Positions 8,900 through 17,372 of a stretch of DNA of 64,000 bases are shown one piece after another. The translations under genes were made by a program, and so were the position numbers. A model generated the notes under the pieces. It saw only the letters and a program-made list of their open reading frames with translations. It was not told the origin of the DNA and ran no database searches. Numbering within the stretch: position 1 is the stretch's first letter; each line of letters opens with the position of its first letter. The stretch comes from Bin55 sp965205965 (GTDB taxonomy: Bacteria > Pseudomonadota > Gammaproteobacteria > Pseudomonadales > Azotimanducaceae): NCBI GenBank assembly GCA_965205965.1, contig CBDBHT010000006.1:496001-560000 (forward strand), written 5' to 3'.

Positions 8900-9096
8900 G
8901 TCTCGCTGTCCTCCCGACACTCATCGCACTGCAACAGAATACGCGCATGCGGCTGCTTCCGGGCTGATACCCGACCCTCTTCGTCGTTAGCACCTTCAAC
9001 TCTTCGCGTTCCTCTGCCGTCAGCTTCACCCGATACCTCTTGGTCGTCATCCGAAACCCCTCCTGGTTCATCGGTGCATCCTAAAACACTAATGAT
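8900..9096 (-). pseudogene. IS630 N-terminal fragment with its end
   Basis: Minus-strand residues 'RYRVKLTAEEREELKVLTTK' match the N-terminus of the IS630 transposase at 35644. The element tip (TTAGTAGGGTATC read inward) lies at about 9096. The rest of that gene is absent; the closest matching continuation is the plus-strand relic at 10363-11310, on the other side of the TorF-like gene and in opposite orientation, so the two need not come from one copy. Confidence 0.7.
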
Positions 9097-9235
9097 ACCC
9101 TACTAACCTGTCAATTCAACAGAGGCAGGCTGCTAGCATAATGTTAATTATGAGTTATGTATGTATAATCCGATGAATTGCTCAGTGCCGCAGCCATGGA
9201 GTATTGAGTGTGGCCTATCACGGAGCCAGCCAGAT

Positions 9236-9940
9236 ATGATTAGGGCACTGTTAACCAAAGTTATAAGCGTTCTTCTTCTAATTATGATGTTAAAAGCCGC
9301 ATTTGCAGAGGATGGCGAAATCGAAATCAGCGCAAGCGTTGCTCTCATGAGTGACTATGTATTCCGCGGTTATTCGCAGACGACTCGCGATCCAGCAATC
9401 CAAGGCGGATTTGATATCGATTTCGGAAATGGTTTCGCGATTGGGACATGGTCGTCTAATATCAATTTTGGTGATTCTTCAAGTCAAGAGATTGATCTGT
9501 ACGCATCTTTCGGCAAAGAGATGAGTAAAACCATGTCGTGGAGTATGTCGTTTACTCAGTTCCGGTATCCAAGCGAGGGCGAGGCTCTGAATTATCAAGA
9601 ATTTGGTTTCTCGCTAGGAATCAACGACCTCTCTATCGGGCTGATTTATTCGCCGGAGTACCTTGGTAATGGTGGTCCATCTTGGAATTACCCATATGCT
9701 GATTACTCCATACCACTGGCTGATATTTCGACTGTTGATTTACATATCGGAATCAACTTCGCCGAAGATGATTTTTTCGATGACGGTGACGAAGTAACAG
9801 ACAGCTATATCGATTATGCTGCGACGCTTACTTATAGTGCTGCAACGGCTGATTTCAGCATCGGTATGGCTGGGTCAAGCAACAATGCTGGCAAATCTGC
9901 TGAACCGCATCTCATTATTGGAATATCTAAAAGCTTATGA
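9236..9940 (+). CDS. TorF-like putative outer-membrane porin
   Basis: A 234-residue exported protein resembling the TIGR02001/TorF putative porin family. The ATG at 9236 gives a clean signal peptide, 'MIRALLTKVISVLLLIMMLK' followed by AAFA and a cleavage before EDGEIEIS; a longer frame from 9161 would bury it. GGAG lies about ten bases upstream. The mature protein begins with the family's 'SVALMSDYVFRGYSQTTRDP' block and continues as alternating beta-strand sequence with many Tyr, Ser and Gly, ending 'HLIIGISKSL'. It should form a small beta-barrel; the transported substrate is unknown. It stands alone between two IS-rich stretches. Confidence 0.85.
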   Translation: MIRALLTKVISVLLLIMMLKAAFAEDGEIEISASVALMSDYVFRGYSQTTRDPAIQGGFDIDFGNGFAIGTWSSNINFGDSSSQEIDLYASFGKEMSKTMSWSMSFTQFRYPSEGEALNYQEFGFSLGINDLSIGLIYSPEYLGNGGPSWNYPYADYSIPLADISTVDLHIGINFAEDDFFDDGDEVTDSYIDYAATLTYSAATADFSIGMAGSSNNAGKSAEPHLIIGISKSL

Positions 9941-10120
9941 TATCAGGATCAAAACATCTATGAATCTATCAACAAATGACGTGTGTGGGCGTGCATGTCT
10001 TGGGGTCGCTTGAAAAGGCAGCGCACGAAGGTGGAGGCGTTGGACAATACCTTGATCAAGATTCACCCGAACGACGCGGATGTGCAAATAAGTAACGAAC
10101 GGTAAGTCATCGGTCTCACA

Positions 10121-10269
10121 GCAGTCTGCGCCTGTAGAAAATTTTGGTATATTTTAGGATGGGTAGTTTGCAGAAAAATCAGAATAGAAATTTCATACCT
10201 CATTAATACGTATTCTAGGCTATCCTTCCTACTAAAGAGCATTCCTACGTTTCTACGGCGCAGACTGAC
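10121..10269. mobile_element. MITE-2, copy 1
   Basis: About 149 bp with terminal inverted repeats GCAGTCTGCGCCTGTAGAAA and TTTCTACGGCGCAGACTG. The AT-rich middle ('AATAGAAATTTCATAC', 'TTAATACGTATT') matches copies at 16903 and 58632. No coding capacity. The stretch 9941-10120 before it shows no recognisable gene. Confidence 0.75.
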
Positions 10270-10349
10270 AGGATGCATGGACGATGAAAATCCATTCGTA
10301 GCCCTCAGCGACCGCCATCTTGCAAGCCTAGTTCTAGTAGTCCTCCTCC

Positions 10350-11315
10350 TTTGAATTGAATTGTGGAGGCACTGGATGTTGGCGAATGGACGGTGGTGCG
10401 GGTGCGCCGGCGTCGCGTGGAGGAGGGATTGGAGGCGGCCCTGAACCGGCAAGCGAAGGTGCTGGATGGGGAAGCGGAAGCTCGACTGATGGCAATCGCC
10501 TGCGGTGACCCGGAGGGTTATGCGCGTTGGTCGTTGCGCTTGCTCGCGGGATTGGTTGGTGGAGTGCGAGATCGTGGATAGCGTGAGCCGGGAGCCGGTT
10601 TCGTCGTACGCTAAAAAACGACCTTAAACCGTGGTTGAAGCAGTGCTGGTGCATTCCCCCGAAGTTGGATGCGCAGTTTGCGTACGCCATGGAGGACGTC
10701 CTGGAGGTGTATCATCGGGGATACTAGGACGATGAGGTGCTGGTGTGCATGGACGAGCCCCATCGGCAGCAAGTGCAGAGAAGTGGCGGGTTCTGCGGCC
10801 CGGCTGAACCCGGAACGCCCGGGACGTACGAGTACGAACGCAACGGCGTGAGCAACCTATTTATACTGTTCGCACCACTGGAAGGTTGGCGACGCGTGGA
10901 GGGGACGGAGCGGACGCACGAAAGTTGACTGGGCGCAGCAGATCCAACGGCTGGGTGGACGAGGACTACCCGAATAAGCGTATCGTGCTGGTCATGGACC
11001 ACTTGAACACGCATGCCCCGGCTTCGCTCTACGAGGCGTTCGCGCCCGGCCGAGGCACATCGCCGAGCGACTGAAAATCCACTACACGACCAAGCACGGC
11101 AGCTGGCTGAATAGGGCCGAAATTGAAATCAGCGCGATGGTCGGCCCATGCCTGAACCGTCGTCTGCCCGACCGCGACGCCATACGCCGTGAAGTCGATG
11201 CCTAGCAGGAGCGAAGGAACCGCGAAGCCGTGCACTGGCGATTCACGACCGCCGCCGCACGGATCAAACTGAAATCACCTTGCCCCTCAATACAAAAGTG
11301 ATGGACTACTAGGAT
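10350..11315 (+). pseudogene. IS630 transposase, heavily degraded
   Basis: Several frames together spell an IS630 transposase lacking its N-terminus: 'VEEGLEAALNRQAKVLDGEA', 'YARWSLRLLAG', 'DEVLVCMDEPHRQQVQ' (first Asp), 'RIVLVMDHLNTHAPASLYEA' (second Asp) and a final stretch near 11090-11300 where stop codons interrupt. The right tip ('GATGGACTACTAG') is near 11310. It lies just upstream of the secretion ABC gene and may have replaced its promoter or 5' end. Confidence 0.85.
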
Positions 11316-11458
11316 ACAAAAAACAACTACCAATAGCGTTCCTCAGCGAACGAGGAGCTTGGGTTATTATTATGACCTAGTCGTTAGCAGTACAAGTCGG
11401 GAGCAACGCAATAGAGCACGAACGTACAACTAGTTGGTTATGGGAAATTCTACGCCCG

Positions 11459-13108
11459 ATGACCCAATGGTTCTTTGAGCTATGTACTCTTTCGTTCTTC
11501 GTAAACTTGCTGGCACTCGCTGTCCCCATCTTCGTGTTGCAGGTATATGATCGAGTAGTGTTCTTCGCTGGAATGTCTACTTTGCAAGGATTGACCATCG
11601 GAGTTGTAGTAGCCATCGTTTTCGACTTTATTATTAGACAGGCGCGCTCAAGAATTTTGCAGCGAGCCGCACTCCGCGTAGACGTCCAAGTAGGACGCCG
11701 ATTATTCTCGAAGATGTGGAGTCTCCCGCTTCGTATACTGGAAACCCTATCCGCTGCACAGTGGCAAACCATGCGTCGAGATGTAGATCTTATTCGCAAT
11801 GTTCTGGGAGGTGCTCCATTATTGCAGTGCGTAGATCTGCCTTTTGCGATGATATTCGTTGCTGTTATAGCTTTCATAGCATCACCAGTTATTGGGATAC
11901 TTCTCACGGCCGTCTTAGGCTTTGTGATGATCAGCGTCTTTTCTTCGCGAGCATTGACACGGGCATCAAGCGTGGAATTACAACAGGGAATTTCAAGAGA
12001 TGCGCTGCTAACGGACATGATTTCCAGTCGAGTTAGTTTGAAGTCTCTCGATATGGGTAGAAGTTTTCAGCTAAAACTTGAAGATCTACATGGATCAGCC
12101 ATCCTGCGTTCTCTAAAAAGAGGAGTACTCACGGATAGTTTCAGCAACTTGGGGCATTCCCTAACCATGCTGACTACAGTCGGTATGACGGTTATGGGTG
12201 CACTCGCTATATTGGATCAGAAAATGACGATTGGGTCTTTAATTGCAGCCAATATGCTCGCAAATCGAGTAACGATGCCATTCAATCAGTTGATACCGAG
12301 CTGGCGGGCTTGGGCTGGTTTTAGACAAGCTCATGGACGTCTTGGGGACCTATTCAACTTGCAGGATGAACGTGCCGCGACCGAGATTTCATTTCCGCGT
12401 CCTTCAGGTGTTTGCGTTGTAGAGTCGTTGAATTTTCGTTATGCAAGAAATCAGAACCCTGTAATTGCTGATTTGCATTTGGAGCTAAAGTCAGGATTCC
12501 ACTGCATCGTAGGTCCTAGCGGTTCTGGAAAATCCACTCTGGTCAAATTACTTCAAGGGCTCTATACGCCGGATAGCGGGAGAGTCCTCCTTGACGGGGC
12601 CGATATCGCTCAGTTCTCTCGAACGGACCTGGCTCGTTGGACCGGTTACGTTCCTCAAGAAGCATCTCTTATTAGTGGCACGATTCGGGATAATATTGCT
12701 CGCAATGAGCCTGACGTACCGGATGAACAAGTAATGCAAGCCGCTAAACTAGTAGGCGTTCACGAATTTATTGTCGACACTGTTGATGGATACGCAACCA
12801 GTGTCGGCGAGAGTGGAAGCCAGCTCTCGGGTGGACAGCGACAACGACTAGCCATCGCGCGGGCACTGTTACACGACCCGCCTCTACTTTTGTTGGATGA
12901 ACCCACCTCTAACTTAGATATTAAGGTCGAGCAGTATCTTTGCGGTGTCCTGTCGCGATTGGCTGCAAACCACACCGTCGTTGTCGTCACCCACAGCCAG
13001 GTACTTTTGTCCGCCTGTGAGACCATAATTGTAATGAGTGGAGGGCGAATCGTTGGAAAAGGACCGTCGAAAGAACTCATACCTCGGCTTTTCCCGCATG
13101 TTCAATAA
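11459..13108 (+). CDS. Type I secretion ABC transporter (LapB/PrtD-type permease-ATPase)
   Basis: Inner-membrane exporter subunit, 549 residues, membrane domain plus ATPase domain. The TM part opens with 'LSFFVNLLALAVPIFVLQVY', the characteristic entry block of LapB/PrtD exporters. ATPase motifs: Walker A 'VGPSGSGKSTL', Q-loop 'GYVPQEASL', signature 'SQLSGGQRQRLAIARAL', Walker B 'LLLLDEPTS', and the H-loop 'VVVTHSQ'. The 5' side keeps an open frame without a start for about 70 bp ('SWLWEILRP', like the LapB linker), so an N-terminal peptidase-like domain may have been lost next to the IS630 relic; otherwise it is a PrtD-sized protein. Followed by the HlyD-type gene. Confidence 0.93.
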   Translation: MTQWFFELCTLSFFVNLLALAVPIFVLQVYDRVVFFAGMSTLQGLTIGVVVAIVFDFIIRQARSRILQRAALRVDVQVGRRLFSKMWSLPLRILETLSAAQWQTMRRDVDLIRNVLGGAPLLQCVDLPFAMIFVAVIAFIASPVIGILLTAVLGFVMISVFSSRALTRASSVELQQGISRDALLTDMISSRVSLKSLDMGRSFQLKLEDLHGSAILRSLKRGVLTDSFSNLGHSLTMLTTVGMTVMGALAILDQKMTIGSLIAANMLANRVTMPFNQLIPSWRAWAGFRQAHGRLGDLFNLQDERAATEISFPRPSGVCVVESLNFRYARNQNPVIADLHLELKSGFHCIVGPSGSGKSTLVKLLQGLYTPDSGRVLLDGADIAQFSRTDLARWTGYVPQEASLISGTIRDNIARNEPDVPDEQVMQAAKLVGVHEFIVDTVDGYATSVGESGSQLSGGQRQRLAIARALLHDPPLLLLDEPTSNLDIKVEQYLCGVLSRLAANHTVVVVTHSQVLLSACETIIVMSGGRIVGKGPSKELIPRLFPHVQ

Positions 13109-13233
13109 CCTTCCGCCATCGAATTTGGGAGTGGCCTATCGAATCCCGACTCGACCATATTGCTAGCAAGTTTCCAGTTCCGGGTTGGCGACTTCCGGCG
13201 ACACTCGTTTCGCTAGCTATACTGAGTGCCGTT

Positions 13234-14427
13234 GTGTGGAGCATGGTGGCTCGACTGGATGAAGTCGCGGTTGCCGATGGCGAGCTCGTACCCCGTGGTC
13301 AAGTAAAAACGATCCAGCATCTTGAGGGCGGGATCATTGCAGATTTAGTGGTCAGTGAAGGGGATTCGGTACTAAAGGGAGACCCTTTAGTACTGCTCGA
13401 CTTGACAAGTATCGGTGCCAGTGTCGAAGCCATCCAGGTCCAATTGGACGCACTTGAACTCAAGCGTGCACGGCTGCTCGCAGAGGCCAGCAATACCACC
13501 CCTGTGTATCCATCAAAGGTTTCCATTAGACGTCCTACGATTTTGGTTGCCGAGCAACGAAACTATAAGATTCGTCAAGATCAATTAAAAAGTTCTCTTG
13601 CCGTAGCACACGAACAATTTCGTCAACGACAATCGCAGGTGGATGAGCTGGCGGCTTTGTTGGATGGCATGAGAACTAGTCTCAAAATAGCTGATGAACA
13701 TTTTGAACTCTCAGTCGCACTCTTGCGCGATGATCTGACTCCCAGAATGGAACATCTTAAGATCCAACGAGATCTCGAAGAATTGCGAAGCGCAATTTTA
13801 CAGACGGAGTCGACCCTTATCCGCCATCGTGCGGCACTTGCCGAAGCGGAGGAGAAAGAACGTGAAATTGTTCTCGACTTTCAGCGCCTTGCAGCTGAAG
13901 ACGTTGCAGAAACCGAAGTGCAAATCGCTAGTAAACAAGAGATCTTAACGGCAGTTCAAGATCAAGAGAGAAGGGCCGAAATTAGAGCACCGATTGATGG
14001 CTTCGTGCAAAATATGCGGCACCACACCCTTGGCGGAGTTATTCAACCAGGCGAACCCATCATGGATCTGGTACCCGTTGATAATAATTTACTGGTAGAA
14101 GTTCGCGTGGACCCGCGGGATATTGGTCATATTGAGAAGGGTATGAAGGCGACCGTGAAATTCTCCACTTACGATTTCATGCGGTATGGAGGCCTTGAAG
14201 GAGAGGTGATTAATGTAGCTGCAGATGCGAACACCGACCAACACGGGAGGCATTACTTTCGGATCTTTGTAGAAACAAGCGAGATCGCACTTGGTGCGGA
14301 GCAAGATCTCCTCCTTACTCCTGGCATGCGTGCTACTGTCGACATTCACACCGGTACCAAAAGAGTAGTAGATTACTTGATCGGACCGGTGATCAGATTA
14401 CGTCATGAAGCGTTTAGGGAAAGATGA
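13234..14427 (+). CDS. HlyD-family membrane-fusion protein of type I secretion system
   Basis: Periplasmic adaptor linking the ABC exporter to an outer-membrane channel. Visible: biotinyl-lipoyl half motif 'GQVKTIQHLEGGIIADLVV', long alpha-helical hairpin (about residues 60-230), second half motif 'EIRAPIDGFVQNM', and beta-barrel end. The uninterrupted frame begins at GTG 13234 and lacks the membrane anchor. Upstream, the same frame encodes 'WPIESRLDHIASKFPVPGWR' plus a hydrophobic segment but has no start codon; an ATG at 13098 in another frame, overlapping the ABC stop, would join it if one G in the GGG at 13128-13130 were removed. So the true start is probably 13098, with a frameshift or sequence error. 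Confidence 0.85.
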   Translation: MWSMVARLDEVAVADGELVPRGQVKTIQHLEGGIIADLVVSEGDSVLKGDPLVLLDLTSIGASVEAIQVQLDALELKRARLLAEASNTTPVYPSKVSIRRPTILVAEQRNYKIRQDQLKSSLAVAHEQFRQRQSQVDELAALLDGMRTSLKIADEHFELSVALLRDDLTPRMEHLKIQRDLEELRSAILQTESTLIRHRAALAEAEEKEREIVLDFQRLAAEDVAETEVQIASKQEILTAVQDQERRAEIRAPIDGFVQNMRHHTLGGVIQPGEPIMDLVPVDNNLLVEVRVDPRDIGHIEKGMKATVKFSTYDFMRYGGLEGEVINVAADANTDQHGRHYFRIFVETSEIALGAEQDLLLTPGMRATVDIHTGTKRVVDYLIGPVIRLRHEAFRER

Positions 14428-14435
14428 GAGGTATT

Positions 14436-15713
14436 ATGAGCAAAATCGTCGACTCCGACAATCTAACTTCCGCATTTAAAACCGTCCAAGGGGTATTTCC
14501 TAAACTTGGCGAAGATGACGCGCGCAAGATCATAATGGAAGCTGATATATGCACGTATCCGACGGGTACTATCCTGTGTCATGAGGGACAGTATGAGAGC
14601 ACATTCTATATAGTTGTATCGGGCGAAGTGGATATTACGGTCTTGCTTGATGATGGGCAAAAGCGTCACATTACTTGCCTCAGCGAAGGGCAGTTCTTCG
14701 GTGAATTGGCTCTGATTGAAAACAAGCATCGAACCGCCACCGTCACGACGACAAGAGAGACGCTGGTCATCCAACTATCAAAGGATCCCTTCCGAACTTT
14801 GCTACGTCGGCAACCGTCGGTTGCCATGGCCGTACTTGAGAAGCTTACTGCCAACCTCCGTGCAACCGATCAAGCTACGATATCTGATCTTTCTCGAACC
14901 AATGCGGAGCTCAGAACCGCCCTTGAAGAGTTGAAAGCCGCCCAAGCTGATATCGTTGCAAAAGAGCGAATGCAGCGCGACTTGGAAATCGCCGCCCAAG
15001 TACAAGGGTCCTTGCTACCAAACGAATTTCCAAAAATCCATGGCTGGTCTTGTTACGGCACCAACGTACCCGCTCGCACTGTGGGAGGAGATCTGTTCGA
15101 TGTTTTGCGTATAGATGCGAACCACATTGGGATACTGCTGGCGGACGTTGCAGACAAGTCCGTCCACGCAGCGTTAATCATGGCCGTGGTCAAGACGTTA
15201 GTTCTTATTGAATCCAAACATAATCTGTCTCCGCGAGAAGTTTTGTTAAATGTTCACCGGGGACTAATAGAGGTAGCGGGTGATCGGAGGCTCGTAACCG
15301 CCGTATATGGAGTTCTAGATATAGCAAATGGAAAACTTCGCTACGCTCGAGCTGGCCATGATTTGCCATTGCTCGTACGAGCAAATGGTAAACACATTGA
15401 AAGTTTAGGGGCTGAAGGTCGCTTCCTTGGTGTGATTGATGAGCTGCATCTTGAAGAATCCGCCGTCACTATGGACCCGGGAGACACGTTGTGCTTGTAT
15501 AGCGACGGTATTCCTGACGCCTGTAATGAGTCTATGAAGCCGTATGGAATGGAGCGCTTTGAACAATGTGTGATTCGGCACGCCGGCTTAGGGCCAAGGA
15601 ATCTTTGTCATTCGATTCTGAACGACATATACAAGTACGAGAATAACGCCCTCCGTACAGATGACATGACTTTGTTTCTGATCAAGCGGTGGGATCAAGA
15701 TTCGGCTGATTAA
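14436..15713 (+). CDS. Cyclic-nucleotide-binding domain fused to PP2C (SpoIIE-type) phosphatase
   Basis: A 425-residue cytosolic signalling protein. Residues ~10-140 form a CRP-like cNMP-binding domain with the phosphate-binding cassette 'FFGELALIENKHRTATV'. A coiled coil follows (about 150-200), then a SpoIIE/RsbU-type PP2C domain with metal-binding aspartates in 'VGGDLFDVL', 'GILLADVADK', 'CLYSDGIPDA' and 'RTDDMTLFLI'. Such enzymes dephosphorylate STAS-domain anti-sigma antagonists. ATG 14436 follows AGAGG at the right distance; the frame opens at 14424, overlapping the HlyD stop. Operon membership with the secretion genes suggests that a second messenger controls export or adhesion. A STAS candidate is encoded at 36734. 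Confidence 0.93.
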   Translation: MSKIVDSDNLTSAFKTVQGVFPKLGEDDARKIIMEADICTYPTGTILCHEGQYESTFYIVVSGEVDITVLLDDGQKRHITCLSEGQFFGELALIENKHRTATVTTTRETLVIQLSKDPFRTLLRRQPSVAMAVLEKLTANLRATDQATISDLSRTNAELRTALEELKAAQADIVAKERMQRDLEIAAQVQGSLLPNEFPKIHGWSCYGTNVPARTVGGDLFDVLRIDANHIGILLADVADKSVHAALIMAVVKTLVLIESKHNLSPREVLLNVHRGLIEVAGDRRLVTAVYGVLDIANGKLRYARAGHDLPLLVRANGKHIESLGAEGRFLGVIDELHLEESAVTMDPGDTLCLYSDGIPDACNESMKPYGMERFEQCVIRHAGLGPRNLCHSILNDIYKYENNALRTDDMTLFLIKRWDQDSAD

Positions 15714-15888
15714 TCCAGAATTGGCAGTACAGCGTAGGCAGACTGATAGCCCATATTTCAAAAATTGGAATCACGGAGAGGTACCTTGACAAGTATTTTG
15801 TTGGAGATTGCTGCCAACTTGTGCTATGCATACGCCTCGCATCTAATGGCTTTCGCACGTTTAGAATGCATGTAAGTGCTTAAACGGA

Positions 15889-16506
15889 TTACAAGAAAGT
15901 TTTCATTGTGTCCAGATACCGTGTGATATTCCGCACAGCTTTGTCTTCATATCGTTTACGGAAGAAATCGGTGTAATAAAGTTGCGTACGAGCAAGTAGC
16001 CTATCTAGTAGAACTTTTTGTTGCCTATAGAACTCGGAGTCTGGAACATCTGCATGTTCTATTCGAATATTGTGGCTGTTATGTATAAACTCATCCCAGG
16101 ACGATCCCAGACTTGAGAGATCAATATCCATCATCAATTCCTCGTCGCTGTTGCTTGGCTCCTGTTGGTGTGTGGTGATGTTAATCAGCCGGTATACTTT
16201 AGAACGGTGCTCTGCTGATCCCCTATCTTTTGCCTTGGTCAAAAAAAAATCAGCACTTTGCTGCTCGTTATTAGTGGGAGGAATGTTGTAAATCGCGTCA
16301 TGGAACCAGAGGGCCATTTCGACTGAGGCTGGATCTATCATCAAAAACGAGGAGATATCGAAATTTTGCAAGCAATGTTCGATATGGGAAGGACTGTGAT
16401 ATCGTCTATGTGGCTGGTTATAAAGTTGGTTAAGTTCATCGAATACGGAGTCACCGTCGTCTCCAATGCGTCGCTTCCAAAGCTTGATGAAACGTGATCG
16501 GTCCAT
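15889..16506 (-). CDS. Predicted HD-superfamily metal-dependent phosphohydrolase
   Basis: A 205-residue protein like the COG4339 group. Metal-binding residues are visible in 'RRYHSPSHIEHCL' (His), 'EMALWFHDAIYN' (His-Asp pair) and 'MMDIDLSSLG' (Asp). The substrate of the group is not established; a nucleotide or phosphoester is expected from the fold. It is transcribed towards the secretion operon. Upstream on its strand (16507-16740) only short, unconvincing reading frames occur, so it is probably monocistronic. Confidence 0.85.
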   Translation of the reverse strand: MDRSRFIKLWKRRIGDDGDSVFDELNQLYNQPHRRYHSPSHIEHCLQNFDISSFLMIDPASVEMALWFHDAIYNIPPTNNEQQSADFFLTKAKDRGSAEHRSKVYRLINITTHQQEPSNSDEELMMDIDLSSLGSSWDEFIHNSHNIRIEHADVPDSEFYRQQKVLLDRLLARTQLYYTDFFRKRYEDKAVRNITRYLDTMKTFL

Positions 16507-16750
16507 TTATGGCGTAGTTTTCGGTGATAGGATTAGGACGGTTCTGTTAAATAACTCATCTATAAAGGCATGAAGGTATATCGAAGTACAAGGTTTAACA
16601 AAAGGATTTATATACATGACTAGACCCGTGTACATCGATACTGTTCTGCGTAGGTGATCTCTCGTGAGCTTCATTGCGTATATCATATTGTCCATGCTTA
16701 TGAAATTACAAGACAATCTTTCCGCTTTCCCGTCCGAATCAAAGTATTTA

Positions 16751-16885
16751 GTGTCTGTGAGAAAACCCTGCCGATTCTATCAAAACGTTGGAAATTACGG
16801 CATGGGAGAGTGTTTTGAGCTAAAATACTGAGTACCGTTGGAGGCGTTGAAATGGGTTGTTTTGAGGGTTTCAGGGGAGGGAAAT
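16751..16885. mobile_element. ISNCY/IS1202-like end fragment
   Basis: The tip GTGTCTGTGAGAAAACCCTG and roughly 130 following bases match the left end of the element at 17373, including the leader just upstream of its transposase ('GTTGGAGGCGTTGAAATGGG'). The coding part is missing; MITE-2 copy 2 lies next to it. Confidence 0.75.
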
Positions 16886-16902
16886 CTTCGCTAGCGATGT
16901 GT

Positions 16903-17057
16903 CCGGCAGTCTGCGCTGTGGAAAATTCTGACACATTTTTAGGATGAATAGCTTATAAACAATTCAGAATAGGAATTTCACACTCTACTAATACGTATTT
17001 TAGGTTATCCTTTCCTACTAAGGAGCATCTCTACGTTTCTACGGCGCAGACTGCCGG
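16903..17057. mobile_element. MITE-2, copy 2
   Basis: About 155 bp with inverted ends CCGGCAGTCTGCGC and GCGCAGACTGCCGG and the same AT-rich centre as copies 1 and 3. It sits between an ISNCY end fragment and an IS4-c fragment. Confidence 0.8.
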
Positions 17058-17065
17058 GCCACCGT

Positions 17066-17210
17066 GCTGCTGCCTGCTTCTGTTGGCGTTCCTGCTCGAC
17101 TCCCCGTTGCAAGAGTCGTGCTGCCCGCTGTTCCAAGCCGTGCTAGCGAAGGCCGGACACCGTTACACGCTGTGGGAACCATTGCGCCCGCACCTGAATC
17201 CTCATGCCGT
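17066..17210 (+). pseudogene. IS4-c transposase fragment
   Basis: Plus-strand residues such as 'LLLLAFLLDS', 'QESCCPLFQAVLAKAGHRY' and 'LWEPLRPHLN' match the C-terminal part of IS4-c copies at 27160, 33640 and 40613. It ends in a run of 16 C that leads straight into the tip of the DruA cassette. Confidence 0.7.
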
Positions 17211-17226
17211 CCCCCCCCCCCCCCCC
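17211..17226. repeat. Homopolymer of 16 C at an element junction
   Basis: Sixteen consecutive C residues separate the IS4-c fragment and the tip CCAATGGCATTCGG of the DruA cassette. A matching run of 15 G occurs at 35067-35081 at another element junction. It could be a slippage product of a shorter run or an assembly artefact. Confidence 0.85.
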
Positions 17227-17372
17227 AATGGCATTCGGATTAGCGGAAAGGGATCCTGGTCTTTGAAGATATCGTGTAACCGGTTGATATACGGAAACAT
17301 ATTCGGTTCTTTTGGGGTTCTTCAAAAAACACTTACGTTTCAGCATGGGTTATGGCAATCTACGCTTAGTTA

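Noticed and set aside
16507..16716. A 69-codon minus-strand frame upstream of the HD hydrolase
   Set aside because: No ribosome site, no recognisable domain, and poor codon use; probably leader sequence.
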